DNA of 10,255 nt from an uncultured Eubacteriales bacterium (GCA_900320235.1 ONRO01000331.1:1-10255); one strand, 5' to 3'. Positions 1-8,468 are shown, numbered from the stretch's first letter. Notes: generated from the sequence alone by a model not told the origin. Numbers and translations: made by a program.

Positions 1-3000
1 CCGAGTTCGTCAAGTTTACATACAGTATCATGTATTGAATGGAAATCAAAATGAGTTGTAATAATATCAGTTTTCTGATCATTGGCTGGACGTTGTATCG
101 GACAGAATTCATAGATATCATTCATTCTTGGAACAACAACCATTCCGGCAGGATGCTGTCCGGTAGTTCTTCTGACACCTGTACATCCGGCTGCAAGTCT
201 TTGTTCTTCAGCCTTACTGATCTGTTTACCGGTTACCTCTGAATATTTTCTGACGTATCCGATTGCAGTTTTTTCTGCTACGGTAGCAATGGTTCCGGCC
301 TTGAAAACGTTTTCTTTTCCAAATAGTTCTTCTGTATATCTGTGAGATCGTGTTTGAAATTCTCCGGCAAAGTTTAGGTCGATATCAGGTGTTTTGTCAC
401 CTTTGAATCCAAGGAATGTTTCGAAAGGAATATCGTGACCGTCACGAAGATACTGTGTTCCACAGTTCGGACATTTTTTCTCCGGAAGATCAAAGCCGGA
501 GCCTACACTGCCGTCATTAAAGAATTCGCTATTCTGGCAATTCGGACAGACATAATGTGGACAAAGTGGATTTACTTCAGATATTCCTGACATTGTGGCA
601 ACAAATGAAGAACCTACTGATCCACGGGAACCGACGAGATATTTATTTTTGTTTGAATTCGCTACAAGTTTCTGGGCAGTCATATAAAGAACTGAGAATC
701 CGTTTTTAATAATTGAATTAAGTTCTTTATCTATTCTTGCCTGAACAATTTCTGGGAGCGGATCTCCGTACATATCCTTTGCACGCTGAAGAGTAATGCT
801 TGTAAGATCTTCTTCAGCACCGGGAATAAATGGCGGGAAATTACCTTTTGGAACGGCTCTTAGCTTCTCTATCATATCAGCGATTTTATTTGTATTCTCT
901 ACAACTACTTCATAAGCTTTATCTTTTCCGAGATAATCAAATTCCCTGAGCATTTCCTCAGTATTTCTGAAATAAAGAGGTGCCTGTTCTTCAGCATCAG
1001 AAAAGCCAAGTGAAGTCATAAGTATTTTTCTGTATTCGCTCTGGTGAGGATCCATGAAATGAACATCACAGGTTGCAACAACTGGAATATTGAGTTCTTC
1101 TCCGAGTCGTACAACAGTTCTGTTAAATTCTCTCAGATCTTCCTCAGAGTTTACAGTACCATTTCTCAGCATATACATATTATTGCCAATTGGCTGAATT
1201 TCAAGATAATCATAAAACGACGCTATTTGTTTTAGTTCTTCCCAGTTTTTACCGTCAACAATAGCTCTGAAAAGTTCTCCTGCTTCACATGCAGAGCCTA
1301 TTATCAGACCGCTTCTGTGCTTTTCAAGCTCAGAACGTGGTATTAATGGTTTCTTATAAAAATAGTTTATATGAGCTTTCGATATCAGCTTGTATAGATT
1401 TTTCATACCAAGCTGATTTTTGACCAGAATAATTTGATGGAATGATTTAAATGATTTGAAATCTGGTTTTGGAATTGTTTTATTGATCTGTGAAATAGTT
1501 TTTACAGAAAATTCTTCAGAAAGCTTGTTAAGCATAACCAGGAAAATCTTTGCAAGCATATATGCATCATCATATGCTCTGTGATGATTAAAATTACCGA
1601 GCTTCAGGAACTTAGCGATTGAGTCGAGTTTGTGTTTATTCAGCTGTGAAAAAATTCCTCTTGAGATAGAGAGAGTATCAATATGGGTTAATGAATAATT
1701 CAATCTGTTTCTTTCTGCTGCGGCTTTTATGAAAGAAGTATCAAATGATGCATTATGTGCAACGACAACTGCATTTTCTCCACAGAAATCAAGAAAAGCT
1801 TTTACAGCTTCTTTTTCATCAGGTGCATCAGCAACCATTTCGTCAGTTATTCCAGTAAGCTCTGTGATTTTAGCGCTGATATGCATTCCGGGATTAACAA
1901 AGGTCGAAAATTTATCTTTTATTTCTCCATCTGATACCCTGAATGCACCAATCTCTGTGATTTTCTCTCTTGATGGACTAAGACCAGTTGTTTCAATATC
2001 AAAAACAATAAATTCGCCGTTAAGAGGAATATCAGTATCACCTACAACTGCTGCGGAGGCGCGGTCGTTAATAAAATAAGCTTCTACACCGTATATTACT
2101 TTAAAATTTCCACCTTTTCTTGCAATAGCATCGCATGCATTCATAGCGTCTGGATAAGCCTGAGCCACGCCGTGGTCAGTAATTGCAATGGCAGGCATAC
2201 CCCATTCATATGCTCTGTTTACAAGGTCACCCGCACTGCTGACAGCATCCATTGCAGACATGTTTGTATGCAGATGAAGCTCTATTCTTTTTTTCTCTGC
2301 TTTATCAACGATTTTAGGAATGGACACAACACTGATTGCTCTTGTCATTACATTAACATCACGGTCAAAGTTATCATATTGTGCGTCTCCTCTTGCAAGA
2401 ATAGACATACCCTTTTTTAATTCAAGTATCGGAGAGCATCTTTCATTTGTATCAATTATTTTCAGATTAGCAGAACCATGGAAATCGGTAATACTGATCG
2501 TTATTATTTTCTTTTTATTATCTTTTGTATCTTTGACTTCCATAGAAAAGATTTGACCCCAGATAATTACCTTTCCGGAATTCTGGTTTAAATGATTTAA
2601 TGGAAGAACATCACCGTGTATCGGAGATCCGTATATGGGGTTAGCGCTCTCAGGAATGTATGTAGGAGTAAGATGATCCTTATCTCTGAATTCTATCTCA
2701 GACGAAGATGCCGGAGCAACAGTTTTTACTGCTTTCTTTTCAAATTCAGCTTTTCTTGTATTTGCTGTATTCATCATACTTTCATATTGTTCCATCTGAG
2801 ATATCTGCGCTTCACGCATAACTTTTTCTTCTGTTTTTTTCTGTTTTTCAATATAGGCATCACTTTCATTATCTATTTTTGTAACACCTTTGAATTTAAC
2901 ATTAAAATTGAGCCCGAATTCGGTTTTTATTAATTCAGAAAGGTTTTTATCAAATTTCTGATTAATCAGAAAATCCATGCCTCCATGATTTAGTTCTATA

Positions 3001-3350
3001 ATAATATTCTTATCTTCTATCTCTGCAGATGAATCATTTAATGTACCGTTCAGAGAAGCATTCCTTCTTTTTAGTTCGTAAACCAATTGAACATAATAAT
3101 CCGTATTAAATAATGAGCTGTCATAATGAGGAGTGAAATAGCAGTTATATAATGCAAGTACACTCTCTCGTATAAGTTTTTCAGCGAGAAAAATATCTTC
3201 TCTGTTTATCAATACATTGCATTCGGCATAGATATGCATTGTTCTTTCATTGGAGTTTATTGATGTTTTAGTTATAATACTGTTATTTACTGAAGAAGGG
3301 AGTTTTTTGATATCTATGTAGTTTTCAAACAACTCAGCAAATTTTTTCAA
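1..3350 (-). CDS. polC: DNA polymerase III alpha subunit, PolC type (partial, C-terminus outside window)
   Basis: Replicative DNA polymerase of low-GC Gram-positives, combining polymerase and 3'-5' proofreading exonuclease in one chain. The frame stays open for 1116 codons and leaves the left edge; relatives are about 1,450 residues, so roughly the last quarter is missing. Domains in order: a divergent N-terminal region with a charged, probably helical linker (about 175-225); an OB fold (about 259-345); the first part of the PHP domain (HLHTN, H359/H361; ITDHG, D392/H393); an inserted DEDD-type exonuclease (DIETTG, D451/E453; HNASFD, H532/D537; HHRAYDD, H590/D594); the rest of PHP (CDVHF, D762/H764); and the start of the polymerase core. 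The core shows GSRGSVGSS (907-915), zinc-finger cysteines C935, C938, C960 and C963 (C930 also nearby), and catalytic aspartates D989 and D991 in PDIDLNF. The TTG start is chosen because AAGGGGGAG lies 7 bases upstream and an in-frame TAA lies just beyond; the first ATG is codon 38. One oddity is QHPAG (H1066) where QHPGG is usual. Confidence 0.97.
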   Translation of the reverse strand, partial: MKKFAELFENYIDIKKLPSSVNNSIITKTSINSNERTMHIYAECNVLINREDIFLAEKLIRESVLALYNCYFTPHYDSSLFNTDYYVQLVYELKRRNASLNGTLNDSSAEIEDKNIIIELNHGGMDFLINQKFDKNLSELIKTEFGLNFNVKFKGVTKIDNESDAYIEKQKKTEEKVMREAQISQMEQYESMMNTANTRKAEFEKKAVKTVAPASSSEIEFRDKDHLTPTYIPESANPIYGSPIHGDVLPLNHLNQNSGKVIIWGQIFSMEVKDTKDNKKKIITISITDFHGSANLKIIDTNERCSPILELKKGMSILARGDAQYDNFDRDVNVMTRAISVVSIPKIVDKAEKKRIELHLHTNMSAMDAVSSAGDLVNRAYEWGMPAIAITDHGVAQAYPDAMNACDAIARKGGNFKVIYGVEAYFINDRASAAVVGDTDIPLNGEFIVFDIETTGLSPSREKITEIGAFRVSDGEIKDKFSTFVNPGMHISAKITELTGITDEMVADAPDEKEAVKAFLDFCGENAVVVAHNASFDTSFIKAAAERNRLNYSLTHIDTLSISRGIFSQLNKHKLDSIAKFLKLGNFNHHRAYDDAYMLAKIFLVMLNKLSEEFSVKTISQINKTIPKPDFKSFKSFHQIILVKNQLGMKNLYKLISKAHINYFYKKPLIPRSELEKHRSGLIIGSACEAGELFRAIVDGKNWEELKQIASFYDYLEIQPIGNNMYMLRNGTVNSEEDLREFNRTVVRLGEELNIPVVATCDVHFMDPHQSEYRKILMTSLGFSDAEEQAPLYFRNTEEMLREFDYLGKDKAYEVVVENTNKIADMIEKLRAVPKGNFPPFIPGAEEDLTSITLQRAKDMYGDPLPEIVQARIDKELNSIIKNGFSVLYMTAQKLVANSNKNKYLVGSRGSVGSSFVATMSGISEVNPLCPHYVCPNCQNSEFFNDGSVGSGFDLPEKKCPNCGTQYLRDGHDIPFETFLGFKGDKTPDIDLNFAGEFQTRSHRYTEELFGKENVFKAGTIATVAEKTAIGYVRKYSEVTGKQISKAEEQRLAAGCTGVRRTTGQHPAGMVVVPRMNDIYEFCPIQRPANDQKTDIITTHFDFHSIHDTVCKLDEL

Positions 3351-3357
3351 AAGCTTT

Positions 3358-3366
3358 CTCCCCCTT
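3358..3366 (-). promoter_or_regulatory. Shine-Dalgarno site that fixes the TTG start of polC
   Basis: The minus strand reads AAGGGGGAG, then 7 bases, then TTG. No other start codon in this frame between the upstream in-frame TAA (3381-3383) and codon 38 has such a site, so this motif decides the start. Confidence 0.8.
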
Positions 3367-3395
3367 TGTTCCTTTTTTATTTATTAGTACAGAAA

Positions 3396-3427
3396 GTTGA
3401 TATACCCGAAAAGCCGGATATATCAAC
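3396..3427 (-). terminator. Hairpin between ispG and polC, possible weak terminator
   Basis: An inverted repeat begins 5 bases after the ispG stop. GTTGATATA pairs with TATATCAAC; after one C/A mismatch, three further GC pairs close a 6-base loop. On the minus strand the bases after the stem are TTTCTGTAC, a poor U-tract, so full termination is doubtful. It may attenuate transcription or mark an RNA processing or 3'-end site that lowers polC expression relative to ispG. Confidence 0.4.
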
Positions 3428-3432
3428 ATCCT

Positions 3433-4482
3433 TTACATACTCTCTATTTCTTTTAGCAATTCCGGTAGAAGCTGTTCTTCCGGTATTTTTTTAATTATCT
3501 GACCTTTTTTAAATATCAGGCCAACACCATCACCGCCAGCAATACCTATATCTGCTTCTCTGGCTTCTCCAGGTCCGTTTACTATACAACCCATAATTGC
3601 CACGGTAATATTTTTATTGCAGTCTTTGAGCAATTCCTCAGCATTTTTTGCAAGCTCAATAAGGTTTATTCTTGTTCTACCGCATGTAGGACATGATATA
3701 AAGCGGATACCAGAATTATTAAGACCTAAAGCCTTTAAAATATCTTTTGCGGCATATACTTCTTTTATCGGGCTGTCTGTCAAAGAAACCCTGATTGTAT
3801 CTCCAATTCCCTTTAATAATAAGGAACCGATTCCTATGGATGATTTAATAATACCCATTCGCTCAGTTCCGGCTTCTGTTACTCCAAGATGAAGAGGATA
3901 ATCAGTTTGTTCAGCTGCTAACTCGTAAGCCTGAACCATAAAATCAACATTTGATGATTTCATTGATAATACAATATTGTCGAAATCAAATTTTTCAAGT
4001 AATGAAGCGTGGAATAATGCACTGTCGCATAAAGCCTGGGGTGTGGGTTTACCATATTTTTCAAGAATATGTTTTTCGAGCGAACCGGAATTTACTCCAA
4101 TACGAATCGGAATATTTCTTTTACGGCATTCATCTGCAACTTTTTTTACTCTGTCATCTGACCCGATATTTCCGGGATTAATTCTTATTTTATCAATCCC
4201 GGCGGCAGCAGCTTCAAGAGCAAGTTTATAATCAAAATGAATATCAGCTACCAAAGGAACTTTAACATCTTTTTTTATTGCAGGGATAAGCTGGACAGCA
4301 TCCATATCGGGAATAGCAAGTCTGATAATATCACAACCGGCTTTTTCAAGCTCAACAGCTTGCTGGACACTTGCGTTAATAGCAGTTGATGGAGTATTCA
4401 GCATGGACTGAACAGTTATTTCAGAGCCTGAACCAATACTGATATTTCCGATTTTAACATTTTTTGTATTTCTTCTTTTCAT
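3433..4482 (-). CDS. ispG: 4-hydroxy-3-methylbut-2-en-1-yl diphosphate synthase (flavodoxin/ferredoxin type)
   Basis: Cytosolic iron-sulfur enzyme of the MEP pathway (also called GcpE). It converts 2-C-methyl-D-erythritol 2,4-cyclodiphosphate to HMBPP, the penultimate step toward IPP and DMAPP. The 349 residues match the compact bacterial form: a TIM-barrel N-terminal part (to about 250; ADIHFDY at 79-85, INPGNIG at 101-107) and a C-terminal cluster-binding domain. The [4Fe-4S] ligands are visible as CPTC (C264, C267), C299 in MGCIVNGPGE, and E306, which supplies the fourth ligand in this family. It lies 53 bases after rseP and 82 before polC, so it is probably co-transcribed with dxr, another enzyme of the same pathway. 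Its ribosome binding site is weak (GTGAG about 11 bases from ATG). No residue known to be essential appears lost. Confidence 0.97.
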   Translation of the reverse strand: MKRRNTKNVKIGNISIGSGSEITVQSMLNTPSTAINASVQQAVELEKAGCDIIRLAIPDMDAVQLIPAIKKDVKVPLVADIHFDYKLALEAAAAGIDKIRINPGNIGSDDRVKKVADECRKRNIPIRIGVNSGSLEKHILEKYGKPTPQALCDSALFHASLLEKFDFDNIVLSMKSSNVDFMVQAYELAAEQTDYPLHLGVTEAGTERMGIIKSSIGIGSLLLKGIGDTIRVSLTDSPIKEVYAAKDILKALGLNNSGIRFISCPTCGRTRINLIELAKNAEELLKDCNKNITVAIMGCIVNGPGEAREADIGIAGGDGVGLIFKKGQIIKKIPEEQLLPELLKEIESM

Positions 4483-4535
4483 ACGTTAAACATCTCACTT
4501 AAAAAGATTTATAGCCATATTTTTCTATATTAATA

Positions 4536-5612
4536 TCATACGAAAAACTGAATAATATCCTTGATAGTAATAATAAGCAGAAATACCATAAGTAATATCA
4601 TTCCACCGGCATGTATATAAGCTTCATATTTTCTGTTTACCGGTCTTCTGATTATTGCCTCAATCAGGAGAAATACAAACCTTCCTCCATCTAGAGCAGG
4701 AAGAGGCAATAAATTTACAATACCAAGATTGATTGTAATAATAGTCATTACATTCAACAATGATAACAAACCGTCTATAAAACTTGTTTTCAGGCCTTCA
4801 GCAGCAACCTGAGAAACTGCTGATGTCATTCCTACGGGACCGGATATTTCATTTAATCCGAATTGACCGGTGACAAGACCGGCTAAGCTGGACCATACCA
4901 TCTGAAGAGTTGAGATAGTAGTTAACCCTGTTTGTTTCAATAGATTTACAAAATTATTATCTATTGCATGAATTTTAAAATCTATCTGTATTATTTCTTT
5001 TTTTTCGCCGTTAATTTCTTTTTTTACTGTCGGAAACTTAACATGTTCAAGGTTTTTATATTCGCCGTTTCTTTCAACGGTAATATTAAAATCATTTGTT
5101 TTTGCTGTCTGAAGTGCGAAACTCATATCCAATGTTGTAAAAATATGATATCCATTGATAGATACAAACCTGTCTTCCGCTTTCAGGCTTTGAGAAGTCT
5201 GGGAGTTTTCAGTAAACTGGGCAATCTTTGTTGAGCCAAAATATTGATTTGGAGCAAGAACGATCATTGTCATTATCAGTCCGAGAATAATATTCATAAT
5301 AGCACCTGCAAGAACGATTATCATTCTTTTCCATACAGGTTTATTAATAAAAGCTCTTTCATCATCGTTCTCTGTTTCGCTGTCTTCACCTTCCATAGAA
5401 CAAAAACCACCTATTGGTAATAGTCTGAGTGAATAAACAGTTTCTCCTTTTTTAAATGAGAAAAGTTTTGGTCCCATTCCAAGAGCAAATTCATTTACCT
5501 TAACACCAGAAAGCTTTGCTGCAATACAGTGACCGCCTTCATGTACAAAAATAATAAGTTCAAAAATCAGAATACCTATTATTATCAGAAATACTGCTTC
5601 TATTGTAATCAT
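4536..5612 (-). CDS. rseP: RIP metalloprotease RseP / site-2 protease family (M50B)
   Basis: Membrane-embedded zinc protease that cuts transmembrane segments. Relatives (RseP of E. coli, RasP of Bacillus) release anti-sigma factors and clear remnant signal peptides; the substrate here cannot be told from sequence. The 358 residues show the family plan: TM1 (about 5-33) with the zinc motif HEGGH (H24, E25, H28), a loop with GGFCSMEGE then an acidic stretch (76-86), TM2 (about 95-120) with AGAIMN, one PDZ-like domain (about 128-212), GPVG at 258-261, TM3 with LLPLPALDGG whose D308 is the third zinc ligand, and TM4 at the C-terminus. The usual zinc motif reads HELGH, so the glycine at position 26 is uncommon. 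The start is the only ATG before the active site, yet its GGAG touches the ATG with no spacer. The gene lies 55 bases after dxr and 53 before ispG. Confidence 0.96.
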   Translation of the reverse strand: MITIEAVFLIIIGILIFELIIFVHEGGHCIAAKLSGVKVNEFALGMGPKLFSFKKGETVYSLRLLPIGGFCSMEGEDSETENDDERAFINKPVWKRMIIVLAGAIMNIILGLIMTMIVLAPNQYFGSTKIAQFTENSQTSQSLKAEDRFVSINGYHIFTTLDMSFALQTAKTNDFNITVERNGEYKNLEHVKFPTVKKEINGEKKEIIQIDFKIHAIDNNFVNLLKQTGLTTISTLQMVWSSLAGLVTGQFGLNEISGPVGMTSAVSQVAAEGLKTSFIDGLLSLLNVMTIITINLGIVNLLPLPALDGGRFVFLLIEAIIRRPVNRKYEAYIHAGGMILLMVFLLIITIKDIIQFFV

Positions 5613-5616
5613 CTCC
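5613..5616 (-). promoter_or_regulatory. Shine-Dalgarno-like GGAG touching the rseP start codon
   Basis: The minus strand reads CTGGAG followed directly by ATG, with a spacer of zero. No other purine-rich site lies at a normal distance: the 15 bases before it are T-rich. An in-frame stop lies close upstream and the zinc motif is only 24 codons in, so no better ATG, GTG or TTG start is available. Confidence 0.5.
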
Positions 5617-5667
5617 AGAAAACAAAAATTTGATATTAATAATCATAAAGAAAGATCGGAATAAATA

Positions 5668-6828
5668 TCAGTAGTTATTGTGACCGTATTTATCTTTTAC
5701 TTTCAGACGTGTATTTTTATCAGTATTTAGAATATCCTCAAGCGTAAAGTTTTCAGTATTATCTTTAAAAGTGTCGACTGCATTTCCTACTATTTCAGCG
5801 ATATCAAGAAAACGAATCTGTTCTCTTAAAAACATCTCAACAGCGGCTTCGTTTGCAGCATTAGCAACAGTCGGGTATAATCCTCCAAGACGAAGTGCTT
5901 TTCGACAAATTGAAAGACATCTGAATGTTTCATAATCCGGCTTCTGAAAGTTCATACAGCCTATTTCAGAAAGATCGAGCTCTTTTGTTGGTGAAGCCAG
6001 TCTGTTCGGATAAGTAAGAGCGTATTGAATAGGAATCCTCATATCCGGAACACCAAGTTGAGCAATAACAGCGTTGTCTTTTAATTGTATCATAGAATGA
6101 ATTATGCTTTCCCGGTGAATAATAACATCTATATCTTCATCTTTGCAGTTAAAAAGCCAGGAAGCTTCAATTACTTCAAGTCCTTTATTCATCATTGTAG
6201 CTGAGTCAATAGTAATTTTCGCACCCATTTCCCAATTAGGATGTGATAAAGCTTCTTTTACAGTAACATTTTCAAGTTCATCTTTTGTTTTGCCAAAAAA
6301 TGCTCCGCCTGAAGCTGTCAGTATTATTTTTTTTAATGAATTCTTAGGACACCCCTGTAAACACTGAAAAATAGCAGAATGTTCGCTGTCAACAGGATAT
6401 AGTTTTACTCCATAGCTATTGACGGATTTCATTACCAAAGCTCCGCCGGCAACAAGTGTTTCTTTATTTGCGAGAGCAATATTTTTGCCTGCTTTAATTG
6501 CAGAAAGTGTCGGAACAAGCCCGGCTACGCCAACTATTGCATTAACAACAGTGTCACATTCAGGCTCTACTGCAGCATTACAAATGCCTTCCTCACCGCA
6601 GAAAACTTCAATATCTGTATCCCTCAATGCAATTTTGAGTTGAGCAGCGGCTCCAAGATCAAGAACTGCAACCATTTTGGGATGAAATTCTCTTGCTTGT
6701 TTTTCAAGAAGATTAATATTTGAATTTGCAGTTAATGCAGTTATTTCAAGACCATGCATTCTTGCAACATCAAGTGTCTGAGTACCTATTGAGCCGGTTG
6801 AACCAAGAACAGAAATTTTTGAAGCCAT
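5668..6828 (-). CDS. dxr: 1-deoxy-D-xylulose 5-phosphate reductoisomerase
   Basis: Second enzyme and first committed step of the MEP pathway: rearranges and reduces DXP to 2-C-methyl-D-erythritol 4-phosphate, using NADPH and a divalent metal (the target of fosmidomycin). The 386 residues match the normal length. The NADPH-binding glycine loop is at 9-15 (GSTGSIG), NKE at 121-123, and the metal ligands are D147 and E149 in VDSEHSAIFQ and E218 in KGLEVIEA. ASGGAF (172-177) and the flexible substrate-closing loop HPNWEMG (196-202) are intact, and a helical C-terminal domain carries the conserved ANEAAV (325-330). AAGGAG sits 9 bases before the ATG. It follows cdsA by 35 bases and precedes rseP by 55, within a run that also holds ispG of the same pathway. 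Confidence 0.98.
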   Translation of the reverse strand: MASKISVLGSTGSIGTQTLDVARMHGLEITALTANSNINLLEKQAREFHPKMVAVLDLGAAAQLKIALRDTDIEVFCGEEGICNAAVEPECDTVVNAIVGVAGLVPTLSAIKAGKNIALANKETLVAGGALVMKSVNSYGVKLYPVDSEHSAIFQCLQGCPKNSLKKIILTASGGAFFGKTKDELENVTVKEALSHPNWEMGAKITIDSATMMNKGLEVIEASWLFNCKDEDIDVIIHRESIIHSMIQLKDNAVIAQLGVPDMRIPIQYALTYPNRLASPTKELDLSEIGCMNFQKPDYETFRCLSICRKALRLGGLYPTVANAANEAAVEMFLREQIRFLDIAEIVGNAVDTFKDNTENFTLEDILNTDKNTRLKVKDKYGHNNY

Positions 6829-6863
6829 AAACGCTCACTCCTTTTTATGATAAGATTAATATT

Positions 6864-7685
6864 CTATTTTATAATAAACGGAAAATAACCGGATATTATA
6901 TAAAGAAACGGTGCATAGACTATTACGCTGTCGAATCTGTCGAGAATTCCTCCATGTCCTGGAATCAGATCTCCATAATCCTTTACTGAGAATGATCTTT
7001 TTATTACTGAAAAACTCAGATCTCCTATGATTGATAATAATGATCCGATAAATGTTATTATCAAGAGATTTATATAGTTTATATTAAGATCTGCATAAAT
7101 AAGGTTTTCAAAAATCAGTACAATAATGCATGAGGAAATTGTACATACAATGACACCGCCTATTGCACCTTCAATTGTTTTTTTAGGGCTTATTTTTGGA
7201 CAAAGCTTGTGCTTTCCGAATAATACCCCTACAAAATAAGCTCCGGCATCTGCAAGCCAAGGTGAAGCCATGGATAAAACTAAAAACATAGTTGAATGAC
7301 CAGGATCTATCTGTTTAAGATTAACAATAGAAGTCAATGCTATTGTAATTATCAGAGTCATACTGAAAGTGCAGGCAAAGTCCTTGAAAGTGATTTTTTC
7401 ATGAAAGAAAACTATTGCTGAGAGCATAATTATAGTATAAACAGAGCAGATGATTTCTGAAACATTGAATCCGATAAGCATTGGGTATACAATTGAAAAT
7501 GCAATACTCGGAAAGCTTATCTGAAAAAACTTCAGTGATTTTATAGCTTTGCAGAATTCAAATATTGAGCAAGCACATATCAAGGAAATAAATATATCAA
7601 TGGATATTGGAAAAAACAAGCTCAGAATAACAATAGAGCCTATTACTCCGATAACCATAAATGCCGATAAGATTCGTTCTTTCAT
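6864..7685 (-). CDS. cdsA: Phosphatidate cytidylyltransferase (CDP-diglyceride synthase)
   Basis: Integral membrane enzyme that joins CTP and phosphatidic acid to give CDP-diacylglycerol, the precursor of phosphatidylglycerol, cardiolipin and phosphatidylserine-derived lipids. The 273 residues are mostly hydrophobic, with some seven or eight membrane segments. The C-terminal family signature is complete from S226 to D252: SxxKR, KDYGD, then PGHGGILDRFD. SPKKTIEG (166-173) and the conserved D145/D147 region (LADAG) also fit. It abuts uppS exactly: the uppS stop codon is followed immediately by this ATG, and the ribosome binding site lies inside the last uppS codons, which suggests translational coupling. 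Confidence 0.96.
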   Translation of the reverse strand: MKERILSAFMVIGVIGSIVILSLFFPISIDIFISLICACSIFEFCKAIKSLKFFQISFPSIAFSIVYPMLIGFNVSEIICSVYTIIMLSAIVFFHEKITFKDFACTFSMTLIITIALTSIVNLKQIDPGHSTMFLVLSMASPWLADAGAYFVGVLFGKHKLCPKISPKKTIEGAIGGVIVCTISSCIIVLIFENLIYADLNINYINLLIITFIGSLLSIIGDLSFSVIKRSFSVKDYGDLIPGHGGILDRFDSVIVYAPFLYIISGYFPFIIK

Positions 7686-8405
7686 TCACACACCTCCGAA
7701 ACGTCTGTTTCTTTGGTTATATTCAATTATTGCCTTATCGAATTCTTTTTCGTTGAAATCAGGCCATAGTGTTTCAGTTGAATAGAATTCAGAATATGCA
7801 GATTGGTAAAGAAGAAAATTACTTAATCTGAATTCTCCGCCGGTTCTGATAATAAGATCGGGATCGGGTAATCCAGCAGTATATAAATGAGATTCAATAT
7901 CATTTAGTGTAATATCTTCAGGATCTATCTTATTATTACGGACATCAGCTGCAATAGTTTTAACACTGCGCAATATTTCATCTCTTGATCCGTAATTCAT
8001 AGCAATGTTAAGAAGCATACCTTTTCTGTTTTTTGCTACTTCTTCAGATTCATTGATAAGTTCAATCAATTTTGGACTAAAGGCACTTCTATCTCCAATA
8101 AACACAACTTTGATATCGTCATCACGAAAATCAGTCAGCAAATCGATAAGATTCTGTTTAAACAGACCCATAAGTGCAGTTACTTCTTCTATCGGACGTT
8201 TCCAGTTTTCGGTTGAAAATGCATATAAAGTAAGTACCTTTACACCTGTTTTGCTGATATATCTGGTTATTTTTCTGAAATTCTGAGCACCGAATTTGTG
8301 TCCGACAGATCTTGGAAGAGCTCTCTTTTTTGCCCATCTTCCGTTACCATCCATAATTATTCCTACGTGTTCTGGAATTATCAGACCGGAAATATTATCT
8401 ATCAT
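7686..8405 (-). CDS. uppS: Isoprenyl transferase / undecaprenyl diphosphate synthase (cis-type)
   Basis: Cytosolic cis-prenyltransferase that condenses isopentenyl diphosphate units onto farnesyl diphosphate to form undecaprenyl diphosphate, the carrier for peptidoglycan and teichoic-acid precursors. The 239 residues match the family. Landmarks: MDGNGRWAKKR (18-28) with catalytic D19; YAFSTENW (61-68); and the substrate-binding C-terminal block RTGGEFRLSNFLLYQ (187-201) with E206 and WPDF (214-217). The product chain length is inferred from the family and operon setting, since the sequence alone does not fix it. AGAGG stands 9 bases before the ATG. The gene starts a new block about 200 bases after frr, beyond a terminator-like hairpin, so it may have its own promoter. 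Its last codons carry the cdsA ribosome binding site. Confidence 0.96.
   Translation of the reverse strand: MIDNISGLIIPEHVGIIMDGNGRWAKKRALPRSVGHKFGAQNFRKITRYISKTGVKVLTLYAFSTENWKRPIEEVTALMGLFKQNLIDLLTDFRDDDIKVVFIGDRSAFSPKLIELINESEEVAKNRKGMLLNIAMNYGSRDEILRSVKTIAADVRNNKIDPEDITLNDIESHLYTAGLPDPDLIIRTGGEFRLSNFLLYQSAYSEFYSTETLWPDFNEKEFDKAIIEYNQRNRRFGGV
7693..7697 (-). promoter_or_regulatory. cdsA Shine-Dalgarno embedded in the 3' end of uppS
   Basis: GGAGG lies within the codons for the last glycines of UppS, followed by 7 bases (which include the TGA stop) and then the cdsA ATG. The back-to-back TGA-ATG arrangement is a common sign of coupled translation. Confidence 0.8.
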
Positions 8406-8437
8406 TTCATTTCACCTCTATAATTGAAATCTGACAA

Positions 8438-8468
8438 TAAATACATAATACTTACTCTCGGATTTCAA
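8438..8468 (-). promoter_or_regulatory. Weak candidate promoter for uppS
   Basis: On the minus strand TTGAAA (8463-8468) is followed after 17 bases by TGTATT or after 19 by TATTTA. Both -10 matches are poor. The -35 hexamer falls inside one arm of the 10-base inverted repeat. The call rests mainly on the need for a promoter after the frr terminator. Confidence 0.25.

Noticed and set aside
1729..2079. A 116-codon plus-strand frame
   Set aside because: It lies antisense to the PolC exonuclease domain, whose motifs are intact in the minus frame; the peptide shows no recognisable domain.
4483..4496. A five-codon mini-ORF (MFNV) whose TGA overlaps the ispG start
   Set aside because: It has no ribosome binding site of its own at a normal distance, and such short overlaps arise easily by chance.
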